The notes beneath the pieces were generated by a model. The model was not told the DNA's origin. It made no database searches and saw only the letters and a list, made by a program, of their open reading frames with translations. 7,225 bases of DNA from Candidatus Moraniibacteriota bacterium (GTDB lineage: Bacteria; Patescibacteriota; Minisyncoccia; Moranbacterales; UBA1568), in assembly GCA_023261685.1 (NCBI GenBank), contig JAHFOM010000042.1, positions 1-7,225 on the forward strand, written 5' to 3'. Each line of letters begins with the position of its first letter. Position 1 is the stretch's first letter. Shown in pieces: positions 1 through 5,583 of the stretch. The translations under genes and the position numbers were made by a program.

Positions 1-515
1 TTCACAATGACCGTTTCGCGCTGTCGCTTCTGGCGACTATTCTCGGCGGCGGGATGTCGAGTCGGTTGTTTATGGAAGTGCGTGAGCGCAGGGGATTGGC
101 ATACAGCGTGCATACGGGTGTCGATACCTATCACGACGCCGGGTATCTGGCGACGCAGTGCGGAGTGGAGCACGAAAATCTGGAAAAAACCATTGATGTG
201 ATTCTTTCGGAGTATAAAAAGATAGCGATGGAACCGGTGAGTGCGGAAGAGCTTATGAAAGCCAAAGAGTATGTCAAAGGTCATTTCGCGCTCGGGATGG
301 AAGGATCGGATGATGTCGCGGGGTATCTCGTGACCCAAGAAACCGTGCGCCATCAGATTATGCTTCCCAAGGAACGAAACAAGATGATTGACCGCGTGAC
401 GTCCGCGGATATTCTGCGTGTCGCAGAGGATATTTTCGTCAACAAAAAATTGAATATGGCGATTATCGGGCCGCATACGAATGACAAGAAGTTGGCTCAG
501 CTATTCACTTTCTAA
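1..515 (+). CDS. M16 (insulinase/processing-peptidase) family protein, C-terminal part
   Basis: This is the 3' part of a gene that enters from the left; the frame is open from base 3 and 170 residues are visible before the TAA stop. The stretch GGGMSSRLF..VRERRGLAYSV is the typical start of the M16 C-terminal domain (PF05193 type), including the Arg and Tyr that M16B enzymes use to hold substrate. The remainder, with LEKTIDVILSEYKKI and an EELMKAKEYVKG helix, fits the second half of that domain. Family members are zinc endopeptidases or their inactive partner subunits. The HxxEH zinc site would lie upstream of the window, so I cannot say whether this copy is catalytic. The next gene begins 13 nt after the stop, suggesting co-transcription. 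The family call is firm; substrate and location are unknown. Confidence 0.9.
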   Translation, partial: HNDRFALSLLATILGGGMSSRLFMEVRERRGLAYSVHTGVDTYHDAGYLATQCGVEHENLEKTIDVILSEYKKIAMEPVSAEELMKAKEYVKGHFALGMEGSDDVAGYLVTQETVRHQIMLPKERNKMIDRVTSADILRVAEDIFVNKKLNMAIIGPHTNDKKLAQLFTF

Positions 516-528
516 CGTCTCTCCTTGT

Positions 529-1551
529 ATGTCAGATGATCGCGTCGTTACAGGAACAAAAATAGCTTTCCGGCTGATGCTGCTGATCGCCGGAGTGTAT
601 TTTTTGTACCTGATTCGCGATGTGGTGCTCCTGGTCTTGTTTGCAATTTTGACCGCGGCGGCATTGGCGCCGGCTATCACCAAGCTGCGGAAATGGCGCC
701 TGTCGCGTACGGCATCCGTCGTCATCGTGTATGCGGTCGTGTTTTTTGGCGGGGTGGCACTCCTTGCGATTTTTCTGCCGCTTTTCTTTGCCGAAGTAAA
801 AAAGTTTTTAGAAGACTGGCCGAGATACTCTCTGCATCTGGACGCGTTTCTCACCAGTCTTCAAAATTATCTCGGTACGTTTGGCATTGATTTTCAGAAA
901 GAGCAATTTTTTCAAGGTATCGAAGAGAGTATCACTGGCGGGGTTCCGGGCATATTTTCCACGACCGTTGGACTGTTTCAGGGCTTCATCTATCTGATCG
1001 GATTTTTTTTCTTGGCGTTGTACCTTTCTCTCGAGGAGAAGGGTATTGAGAAATTTTTTCTGCTTTTGACACCGGATGACTATCATACACAGGCCCTGTC
1101 GGTCGCGTCGCGGATGCAGGGCAAGGTGAGCCAGTGGCTGTTCGGTCAGGCGCTGTTGATGCTTATCGCGTTCGGGGTATACTTCATCGGACTGACCTTG
1201 CTCGGCGTACCATATGCTTTGGCGATCGCATTTTTCGGAGGCTTGATGGAGATTTTACCATATATCGGACCGGTACTCGCGGCTATTCCGGCAATAGTGG
1301 CCGGTTTGCTGGTATCTCCGGTTCTCGGTGCTTCCGCCGTAATTTTTTATGTTATCGCGCATCAGATTGAAGCGCATATCGTCGCGCCTCAAGTGATGAA
1401 ACATTCCGCCGGGCTGAATCCGGTCGCTCTTATCGTGGCGATCCTCATTGGTCTCGAGCTCGGCGGTCCGCTCGGTATCATCCTCGCCGTGCCGGTGACG
1501 ATGATGCTCTCGGTCTTCGTGGATGATCTTCTTGAAAAAAGGAATGCCTGA
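529..1551 (+). CDS. AI-2E/PerM-family polytopic membrane protein
   Basis: This is a 340-residue membrane protein of the AI-2E transporter family (PF01594; relatives include TqsA, YhhT and PerM). Visible marks are two N-terminal hydrophobic hairpins (about residues 12-42 and 60-86), a soluble middle (about 87-140), a further run of membrane segments, the signature around E241 and PYIGP 244-248, and QIEAHIVAP at about 279-287 followed by a GLNP turn. Length is normal for the family. Members have been linked to autoinducer-2 export or sodium/proton exchange, but most, including this one, have no assigned substrate. I chose the ATG at 529 because it leaves a 13-nt gap after the peptidase gene. 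An in-frame ATG at 481 would overlap that gene by 35 nt and add 16 weakly hydrophobic residues. Neither start has a Shine-Dalgarno sequence. Confidence 0.9.
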   Translation: MSDDRVVTGTKIAFRLMLLIAGVYFLYLIRDVVLLVLFAILTAAALAPAITKLRKWRLSRTASVVIVYAVVFFGGVALLAIFLPLFFAEVKKFLEDWPRYSLHLDAFLTSLQNYLGTFGIDFQKEQFFQGIEESITGGVPGIFSTTVGLFQGFIYLIGFFFLALYLSLEEKGIEKFFLLLTPDDYHTQALSVASRMQGKVSQWLFGQALLMLIAFGVYFIGLTLLGVPYALAIAFFGGLMEILPYIGPVLAAIPAIVAGLLVSPVLGASAVIFYVIAHQIEAHIVAPQVMKHSAGLNPVALIVAILIGLELGGPLGIILAVPVTMMLSVFVDDLLEKRNA

Positions 1552-1560
1552 TTTTTTAAG

Positions 1561-1688
1561 AAAACACAAAACCCAATACACAAAAACCAAACAAAACACA
1601 AAACATAAAATTTAGTACAAAAGATCGTGTTTTGGAAAGTTTGATAACTGTGTTTTGTTTGGTCTTTGTGGTTTGATAAGTGTGTTTT
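1561..1688. repeat. Long A-rich/T-rich inverted repeat before rsmI
   Basis: Bases 1561-1600 and 1649-1688 are inverted copies of 40 nt each, 32 of 40 positions complementary by hand count, around a 48-nt centre. The inner 14 nt of each arm (1587-1600, CCAAACAAAACACA; 1649-1662) are perfectly complementary. Direct repeats are nested inside at a 32-nt step: AAAACACAAAAC at 1561 and 1593, and an 18-nt GTTTGATAA-type unit at 1639 and 1671 with one mismatch. As RNA this would be a long AT-rich stem ending one base before the rsmI ATG. It contains no Shine-Dalgarno sequence and I see no convincing promoter in it. It resembles degenerate low-complexity intergenic repeats; any regulatory role is inference. 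Confidence 0.75.
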
Positions 1689-1689
1689 T

Positions 1690-2394
1690 ATGAAAAGTGC
1701 TGAAGTACAAAACGGGACACTGTATATCGTCGCGACGCCGATCGGCAATCTTGCTGATATCACATTACGCGCGCTGGAAATATTGAAAACGGCGGATGCG
1801 ATTTTGTGCGAGGATACGCGGGTCACCGGAAAACTCTTGGCGCGCTACGAAATACAGAAGCCGCTCCTTTCCTGTCACGAACACACGGATGAGCGCAGGC
1901 TGGGAGCCATCATCGCGCGTCTCAAAAACGGAGAGAGTCTCGCGTATGTCACGGATGCCGGTACGCCGGGATTGTCCGATCCGGGCAATCGGCTGGTGGA
2001 GATGGCACTTGTGGGAGGAGTATCGGTGGTACCGATTCCGGGCGCGTCCGCGCTCGGGGCGATTGTTTCGGTCGCTGGTATCGATATGCGCGAATTCGTG
2101 TTCAAAGGATTTCCGCCGCACAAAAAGGGCCGGCAGACTTTTTTTCAGGCGGTGACTGAGAGTGCGATACCGGTCGTCTACTATGAATCGCCGCACCGAG
2201 TGATCAAGAACCTCACGCTCTTGGCGGAGCTGGCGCCGGAGACGAATGTGATCATCGGTCGTGAATTGACGAAAGTATTTGAAGAAGTGGTCCGGGGCAG
2301 TGTCGCTGACGGACTTGCATACTTCACGGAGCATCCGGACAAGGTGAAAGGGGAATTTGTGATTATTGTTTATCCGGTGAAAGTATCCGCTTGA
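1690..2394 (+). CDS. rsmI: 16S rRNA (cytidine(1402)-2'-O)-methyltransferase
   Basis: RsmI transfers a methyl group from S-adenosylmethionine to the 2'-OH of C1402 in the decoding centre of 16S rRNA and acts in the cytoplasm on the 30S subunit. The 234-residue product has the full tetrapyrrole-methylase-fold signature in order: GTLYIVATPIGNLADIT (9-25), CEDTR (40-44), TDAGTPGLSDPG (88-99), the PIPGASA loop (115-121), GFPPHKKG (140-147) and YYESPHR (164-170). E. coli RsmI is near 286 residues; this copy ends after the catalytic domain and lacks the small C-terminal domain, as reduced versions do. The ATG at 1690 starts the conserved N-terminus at the normal place. A TTG at 1666 is in frame but would add a stretch that is part of the upstream repeat. 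No Shine-Dalgarno sequence precedes the start. Confidence 0.96.
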   Translation: MKSAEVQNGTLYIVATPIGNLADITLRALEILKTADAILCEDTRVTGKLLARYEIQKPLLSCHEHTDERRLGAIIARLKNGESLAYVTDAGTPGLSDPGNRLVEMALVGGVSVVPIPGASALGAIVSVAGIDMREFVFKGFPPHKKGRQTFFQAVTESAIPVVYYESPHRVIKNLTLLAELAPETNVIIGRELTKVFEEVVRGSVADGLAYFTEHPDKVKGEFVIIVYPVKVSA

Positions 2395-2430
2395 AGCGAA
2401 TACCTTGTCCTACAAGGATTGCATAGGGCG

Positions 2431-2590
2431 TATACTGAAGGGAAAAAGAAGAGGAATAAGGAATGTACCCGGTGTAATCCCGCTTTGCGGGTGCTCACAG
2501 AATGAACAATTACACGGGGTGAAGAATTGAGAATACGGAATAAAAAGTTGAAAACCCACTGGCGCGATGCGCGAGCGGGTTTTTTGTTTT
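2431..2590 (+). ncRNA. Possible small structured RNA ending in an intrinsic terminator
   Basis: No protein gene is visible between the rsmI stop and 2598, but the stretch is structured. TATACT (2431-2436) is a fair -10 box; the best -35 (TTGTCC, about 20 nt upstream) is poor. Downstream, 2467-2478 and 2509-2520 pair over 11 of 12 positions and enclose a perfect CCCGC-TTT-GCGGG hairpin (2479-2491) and a single-stranded purine-rich stretch. The unit ends at a strong hairpin plus T-run (2551-2585). Transcription from about 2443 would give an RNA near 145 nt. I checked it by eye against SRP RNA, 6S RNA, tmRNA and RNase P and see none of their hallmark motifs. A leader or 3' UTR element is equally possible. 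A four-codon ATG-to-TAA frame at 2463 is probably chance. Confidence 0.3.
2551..2585. terminator. Bidirectional intrinsic terminator
   Basis: A GC-rich stem (ACCCACT 2554-2560 with AGCGGGT 2574-2580, extended inward by GCGCG/CGCG with a small bulge and outward by A4/T4) is followed on the plus strand by TTTTTTG. Read on the minus strand the same hairpin ends in GTGGGTTTT, with more Ts a few bases on. It lies 14 nt after the stop of the minus-strand 59-codon gene, so it can end that transcript as well as anything coming from rsmI. Confidence 0.8.
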
Positions 2591-2598
2591 CTCTGCCC

Positions 2599-2778
2599 CT
2601 ATAAGAAGAGGTAGAGAATCGCAAGGGAAGTGAAAAATATTCCTACCCCCACCTTCATGGCGAGATGGCACCGTCTCGCTTCTTTGCTACGAAGCTTTCG
2701 GCTTCGTCCTTCTGGGGTGATGCTCCCCGCCAGCCGGTACGGGTTTGTGCCGATGGTAAAATCATCCATTTCTCCCAT
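2599..2778 (-). CDS. Small basic protein with C-terminal membrane segment, unknown function
   Basis: This is a 59-residue protein matching no family I recognise. It opens with a short acidic stretch (MGEMDDF), continues with a Pro/Arg/Lys-rich middle (about residues 13-42, at least ten basic residues), and ends in one hydrophobic segment (43-59, GVGIFFTSLAILYLFL) that finishes at the C-terminus, as in a tail-anchored protein. Three signals support it as a real gene: a near-consensus promoter (2828-2856), AGGAG at 2789-2793 ten bases before the ATG, and a terminator just after the TAG stop. A longer start at 2814 lies upstream of the SD and is unlikely. It could be a regulatory micro-protein, a type I toxin-like peptide or a lineage-specific envelope protein; the sequence alone does not decide. 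Confidence 0.6.
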   Translation of the reverse strand: MGEMDDFTIGTNPYRLAGSITPEGRSRKLRSKEARRCHLAMKVGVGIFFTSLAILYLFL

Positions 2779-2827
2779 CTTTCTTGCTCTCCTCTCCTTT
2801 CGATAGTTGATCATTTATCAACAGTTT

Positions 2828-2856
2828 ATTATACACCCAAAATGCTAAAAAGTCAA
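2828..2856 (-). promoter_or_regulatory. Near-consensus sigma70 promoter for the 59-residue gene
   Basis: Read on the minus strand, TTGACT (2856-2851), a 17-nt spacer and TATAAT (2833-2828) give a perfect -10 and a five-of-six -35. The expected start near 2821 leaves a leader of about 43 nt carrying the Shine-Dalgarno sequence. It is the strongest promoter visible in the window and lies 44 nt past the stop of the other small gene. Confidence 0.85.
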
Positions 2857-2899
2857 TAGCAGAATGGGAGGGGGTCGGACACGTTGCTTTTTAGGCTTT

Positions 2900-3052
2900 T
2901 TAGCCGTATAGTAGAGCAAAAGCCCCCCGTAGTATCCAGATAACAATTCCAACGACTATGAGTCCTAAGGAAAAGCGCAAGCATACGGCTATTCCGGAGA
3001 GAGGCGGCCGTTTTCTTCCGAGTCCGCTTTGAGAGTATCTTTTATTGTACAC
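2900..3052 (-). CDS. Small basic single-span membrane protein, unknown function
   Basis: This is a 50-residue protein starting at GTG (3052-3050). That start was chosen because AAGGAGG (3064-3058) sits exactly 5 nt upstream; the longer in-frame ATG at 3118 falls near the predicted transcription start and lacks an SD. The N-terminal 20 residues are basic and polar (MYNKRYSQSGLGRKRPPLSG); about residues 27-41 (FSLGLIVVGIVIWIL) form one membrane segment, then R42 and a short hydrophobic end. The plan is the same as the neighbouring 59-residue protein: basic N-terminus inside, one hydrophobic segment at the C-terminal end, same strand, own promoter. I see no clear sequence identity between the two beyond that. 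I do not recognise the family. No obvious terminator follows, so read-through into the 59-residue gene is possible. Confidence 0.6.
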   Translation of the reverse strand: MYNKRYSQSGLGRKRPPLSGIAVCLRFSLGLIVVGIVIWILRGAFALLYG

Positions 3053-3057
3053 CTTAG

Positions 3058-3064
3058 CCTCCTT
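3058..3064 (-). promoter_or_regulatory. Consensus Shine-Dalgarno that fixes the GTG start
   Basis: AAGGAGG on the minus strand, 5 nt before the GTG at 3052, is a full match to the anti-SD complement. It decides the start of the 50-residue protein in favour of GTG and against the ATG at 3118. Confidence 0.85.
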
Positions 3065-3102
3065 GATTTGAATTGGCAATGAACCACAGCATAGCACCCT
3101 AG

Positions 3103-3131
3103 ATCCTACACTATACATCTCATTCTATCAA
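3103..3131 (-). promoter_or_regulatory. Sigma70-type promoter for the 50-residue gene
   Basis: On the minus strand, TTGATA (3131-3126), a 17-nt spacer and TAGGAT (3108-3103) form a good promoter, with the start expected near 3096 and a leader of about 44 nt carrying the SD. The element occupies the bases 10-38 nt before the metG ATG on the other strand, so RNA polymerase here would compete with a metG promoter or lie within the metG leader. For metG itself only TATACA (3112-3117) looks like a -10, without a good -35. Confidence 0.65.
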
Positions 3132-3140
3132 CCCTTTCGT

Positions 3141-4574
3141 ATGAAAAGCACTGAGCGGAAGCATTTGTATATCACCACCACCTTGCCGTATGTGAATGGG
3201 AGACCCCATATCGGGTATGCCTTGGAAGCAGTAGAGGCGGATGTGATCGCGCGAATGGCTCGTTTGCGAGGCGATGAGGTTATTTTCAACATCGGAACCG
3301 ATGAGCATGGAGCGAAGATTTACGAGAAGGCCCAAGAACTCGGTATGACTCCGCAGGCATACTGCGATGAAATGACTCTCCACTTCCGGGCGCTCAAGGA
3401 CGTCCTTGATATCAGTTTCACGCACTTCATCCGGACGACGGATGCGAGTCATATTGGCGCGGCAGAGGAATTCTGGAAGCGTTGCGAAGCCAATGGCGAT
3501 ATCTACAAGAAGAGCTACGAAATGAAGTACTGCATCGGGTGCGAGCTCGAGAAGACAGATTCGGATCTGGTGGATGGACGGTGCCCGGATCATCCCAATC
3601 GCGCACTGGAGATACGGGAAGAAGAGAATTATTTTTTCCGCTTTTCCAAATATCAGGAGCCGTTGCTTGCGTTGTATCGGACACGTCCGGATTTTGTCGT
3701 GCCGGCGAAACGAATGAATGAAATACGGGCTTTCGTGGAACGGGGGTTGCAGGATTTCAGTGTTTCCCGTTTGATGAAAAAAATGCCATGGGGAATTCCC
3801 GTGCCCGATGATGCGGCGCACGTGATGTATGTCTGGTTTGACGCGCTCGTCAATTATATTTCGACACTGGGTTGGCCAGCCAATCAGGAAAATTTTGAAA
3901 AGTTTTGGCCGGGCGTTCAGATCGCGGGCAAAGACAACCTGCGCCAGCAGTCGGCGATGTGGCAGGCGATGCTTTTGTCCGCCGGACTCAAGCCTTCACG
4001 GCAGATCCTTATTCATGGGCAGATTACGAGCGCCGGACAAAAGATGTCCAAGTCACTGGGCAACGTTATCTCGCCGGAAGATCTCGTCGAAAAACTGGGT
4101 CGGGATGGGGCGCGGTATATTCTGCTCTCGGTCGCTCCATTCGGTGAAGATGCGGACTTGACGATGGAGAGGATGATAGAGAAATACAATGCCGATCTGG
4201 CGAATGGTTTGGGCAATCTCGTGTCGCGCGTGCTGAAGCTCTCGGAGAGCCTTGGAACAGTCAACAGTCAACAGTCAACAGTCAACAGAGAAATTCCCGA
4301 AGAGTTGATTGGACTGATCGAACAGTATCAATTTTCCGAGGCGTTGCAATATATCTGGAAAAAAATCTCGGAGGCGAACAAATATATGGACGAGACGAAA
4401 CCGTGGGTACTGGTGAAAGAAGATCAGGCGCAATTTGAGACAGTGATGCAAAAACTCCTGATTGATATCAAGGACATCGCTTCAGATTTGCAGCCGTTTT
4501 TGCCCGAGACTTCGGAGAATATCCTCCAAGCCCTCGCGGATGGAAAAACCGCACCGCTCTTCCAGAGAATCTAA
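3141..4574 (+). CDS. metG: Methionyl-tRNA synthetase, short form
   Basis: This cytoplasmic class I synthetase charges tRNA-Met. The 477-residue product has TTTLPYVNGRPHIGYA with the HIGH-type motif at 23-26, a connective domain with one zinc knuckle (C131, C134, C148, H151), MYVWFDALVNYIS, KMSKS at 301-305, and a helical anticodon-binding domain to the end. It lacks the C-terminal tRNA-binding (Arc1p/EMAP-like) domain of longer bacterial forms. Two oddities: residues 372-383 (TVNSQQSTVNR) come from a 7-bp tandem repeat between the catalytic and anticodon domains; and Q270 replaces the active-site His (E. coli H301), with D265 and W274 kept at the positions of E. coli D296 and W305. The ATG at 3141 puts the HIGH motif at a normal distance; there is no SD. 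tatD follows after 67 nt and may be co-transcribed. Confidence 0.97.
   Translation: MKSTERKHLYITTTLPYVNGRPHIGYALEAVEADVIARMARLRGDEVIFNIGTDEHGAKIYEKAQELGMTPQAYCDEMTLHFRALKDVLDISFTHFIRTTDASHIGAAEEFWKRCEANGDIYKKSYEMKYCIGCELEKTDSDLVDGRCPDHPNRALEIREEENYFFRFSKYQEPLLALYRTRPDFVVPAKRMNEIRAFVERGLQDFSVSRLMKKMPWGIPVPDDAAHVMYVWFDALVNYISTLGWPANQENFEKFWPGVQIAGKDNLRQQSAMWQAMLLSAGLKPSRQILIHGQITSAGQKMSKSLGNVISPEDLVEKLGRDGARYILLSVAPFGEDADLTMERMIEKYNADLANGLGNLVSRVLKLSESLGTVNSQQSTVNREIPEELIGLIEQYQFSEALQYIWKKISEANKYMDETKPWVLVKEDQAQFETVMQKLLIDIKDIASDLQPFLPETSENILQALADGKTAPLFQRI
4256..4288 (+). repeat. Heptanucleotide tandem repeat (AACAGTC)n inside metG
   Basis: Four perfect head-to-tail AACAGTC units are followed by a partial AACAG, 33 nt in total or eleven codons. 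Because 7 is not a multiple of 3, the units are read in successive frames, giving TVNSQQSTVN. It resembles the short tandem heptanucleotide repeats known from filamentous cyanobacteria and some uncultivated bacteria (comparison from memory). It falls in a linker, which may explain why it is tolerated. Confidence 0.93.
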
Positions 4575-4641
4575 AATATGTATGGGAGTAGTGTGGAGTA
4601 TGTAATGAGAGCCGGCAATTCAGATACGTGATACAGAACCT

Positions 4642-5583
4642 ATGCTCGATATTCATACGCACCTTTTCTGGGACAGGTACGACGCCGATCGCGATGCCGT
4701 CATTCGGCGCGCGCGGGAGGCGGGAGTACGGCGGATGATCTCTGTCGGCACGTCTCCGGAGGATAATCCGCAGGCGATCGCACTCGCGAAGCGGTATGAT
4801 GATATATATGCGAGTGTCGGACTGCACCCGCACTTCTTCAATCAATTAACAGATAACAAGAAACAGTTAACAATGGAGATTGAGGAATTGAAGAGGTTAG
4901 CGGAACAGAAGAAAGTTGTAGCAATCGGGGAGTGCGGGCTGGACTACTATAATCAGCAGCCAGTAGTCAGCAGTCAACAAAAAACAATCAGCGATGAGCA
5001 GAAGATGTGCCAAAAAGAAGGATTTTTGGCACAGATTGCCTTGGCGCAAGAGTTAGGGCTACCGCTTATCATCCACACTCGTCCATCTTTTGGGAATATG
5101 GATGCCTACGAAGATATGTACGCCGTCTTGACCAGTCATTGTCATTCTGAGCGAGGCGAAGAATCTCGTAATAATACGTTCGGTGATGTAAAAGACGGGA
5201 TTTCTCGACAAGCTCGGAATGACGTGAACTGTATTCTCCACTGTTATCAGGGCGATACCGAGGTGACCAAAAAGTTCATGGAACTCCCTCATATTTATTT
5301 TTCTTTTTCCGGAAGTATCACCTATCCGGTGAAAAAGTCGCTCATCGACACCAAAGACGATAGCGCCGAAGTGGTACAACTCGTTCCACTGGAGCGGTTG
5401 TTCATTGAAACTGACTGCCCCTTTCTCGCGCCGCAAGAGAAACGCGGGACTCGCAATGAACCGGCGTATGTTGCTCTTACGGCTCAAGAAATCTGTCGCT
5501 TGAAGGGGTGTTCTTTGCCGGAGCTAGAGGAACGCCTGAGTGACAATTGGCAAAAAGTGTTTGGAACGAATACCAGCCGGTGA
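4642..5583 (+). CDS. tatD: TatD-family metal-dependent hydrolase with three repeat-derived insertions
   Basis: TatD proteins are TIM-barrel metal hydrolases acting as 3'-5' exonucleases on DNA and RNA ends, tied to DNA repair and quality control. All six expected metal ligands are present: H5 and H7 (DIHTH), E97 (GECGLDYY), H145 (LPLIIHTR), H200 (LHCYQG) and D258 (ETDCPFLAP). The protein has 313 residues against the usual 255-265. The excess lies in three places: about 67-77 (NQLTDNKKQLT), about 105-122 (QQPVVSSQQKTISDEQK) and about 166-195 (the HSERGEESR...SRQARND element). All keep the frame and fall between conserved barrel strands, so activity is plausible. The start is ATG with no SD, 67 nt after metG. 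The symbol is a family name; YcfH-type paralogs look alike. Confidence 0.93.
   Translation: MLDIHTHLFWDRYDADRDAVIRRAREAGVRRMISVGTSPEDNPQAIALAKRYDDIYASVGLHPHFFNQLTDNKKQLTMEIEELKRLAEQKKVVAIGECGLDYYNQQPVVSSQQKTISDEQKMCQKEGFLAQIALAQELGLPLIIHTRPSFGNMDAYEDMYAVLTSHCHSERGEESRNNTFGDVKDGISRQARNDVNCILHCYQGDTEVTKKFMELPHIYFSFSGSITYPVKKSLIDTKDDSAEVVQLVPLERLFIETDCPFLAPQEKRGTRNEPAYVALTAQEICRLKGCSLPELEERLSDNWQKVFGTNTSR
4839..4873 (+). repeat. Degenerate TTAACA/AACAG-rich patch in tatD
   Basis: Within this stretch TTAACA occurs twice and AACAG/AACAA-type words recur (AACAGATAACAAG, then AACAGTTAACAA). It is translated as QLTDNKKQLT, with QLT repeated, and sits just after the GLHPH motif, where TatD relatives have a short loop. 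It looks like a decayed relative of the metG heptamer repeat; the relationship is inference. Confidence 0.45.
4952..4992 (+). repeat. Degenerate CAGTCAA-type repeat patch in tatD
   Basis: Repeated CAG/AGTC words (CCAGTAGTCAGCAGTCAACA, then AACAATCAG) closely resemble the CAGTCAACAGTCAA array in metG and encode PVVSSQQKTIS, much like the metG TVNSQQSTVN. The patch extends the loop directly after the metal-binding GECGLDYY motif. This is the second site in two adjacent genes with the same word family. Confidence 0.65.
5141..5223. repeat. 83-nt palindromic interspersed repeat inserted in frame in tatD
   Basis: Arms 5141-5168 (GTCATTCTGAGCGAGGCGAA...) and 5196-5223 (...AGCTCGGAATGAC) are inverted copies, 21 of 28 positions complementary by hand count, with several mismatches being G-U pairs, around a 27-nt centre. 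Translated it reads HSERGEESR...GISRQARNDV, a peptide I recognise from memory as the trace of a palindromic element (TCATTCTGAGCG...) scattered in many bacterial genomes, including CPR. GTCATT is doubled at the left edge (5135-5146). It lies between the TatD helix after H145 and the strand bearing H200. The size and terminal inverted repeats suggest a REP/MITE-like non-autonomous mobile unit; no mobilising enzyme is in the window. Confidence 0.85.

Noticed and set aside
481..528. Upstream ATG 481 as start of the AI-2E-family gene
   Set aside because: It would overlap the peptidase gene by 35 nt and add residues not typical of the family N-terminus; kept only as an alternative.
1765..2334. 189-codon minus-strand frame opposite rsmI
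   Set aside because: It is entirely antisense to a well-supported gene, with Arg-rich composition and no motif.
2403..2417. CCTTGT-CCT-ACAAGG hairpin as the rsmI terminator
   Set aside because: The 6-bp stem is perfect but no T-run follows; the hairpin at 2551-2585 is the far better terminator.
2395..2598. tRNA gene
   Set aside because: No TTCGANTC-type T-loop, no acceptor stem pairing and no CCA-adjacent seven-base stem can be found.
3053..3118. Longer N-terminus of the 50-residue protein starting at ATG 3118
   Set aside because: The consensus SD points to GTG 3052, and the ATG lies upstream of the predicted transcription start near 3096.
3120..3821. 233-codon open frame on the minus strand opposite metG
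   Set aside because: It lies wholly opposite clear metG coding sequence apart from its last bases, has no SD or recognisable domain, and its His/Arg/Ile-rich composition is that of an antisense shadow.
4256..4288. CRISPR-like array
   Set aside because: The units are 7 bp, contiguous, without spacers, and lie inside a coding sequence.
5059..5487. 142-codon minus-strand frame opposite tatD
   Set aside because: It exists because the palindromic element reads open on both strands; no SD, and the plus strand is unmistakably TatD.
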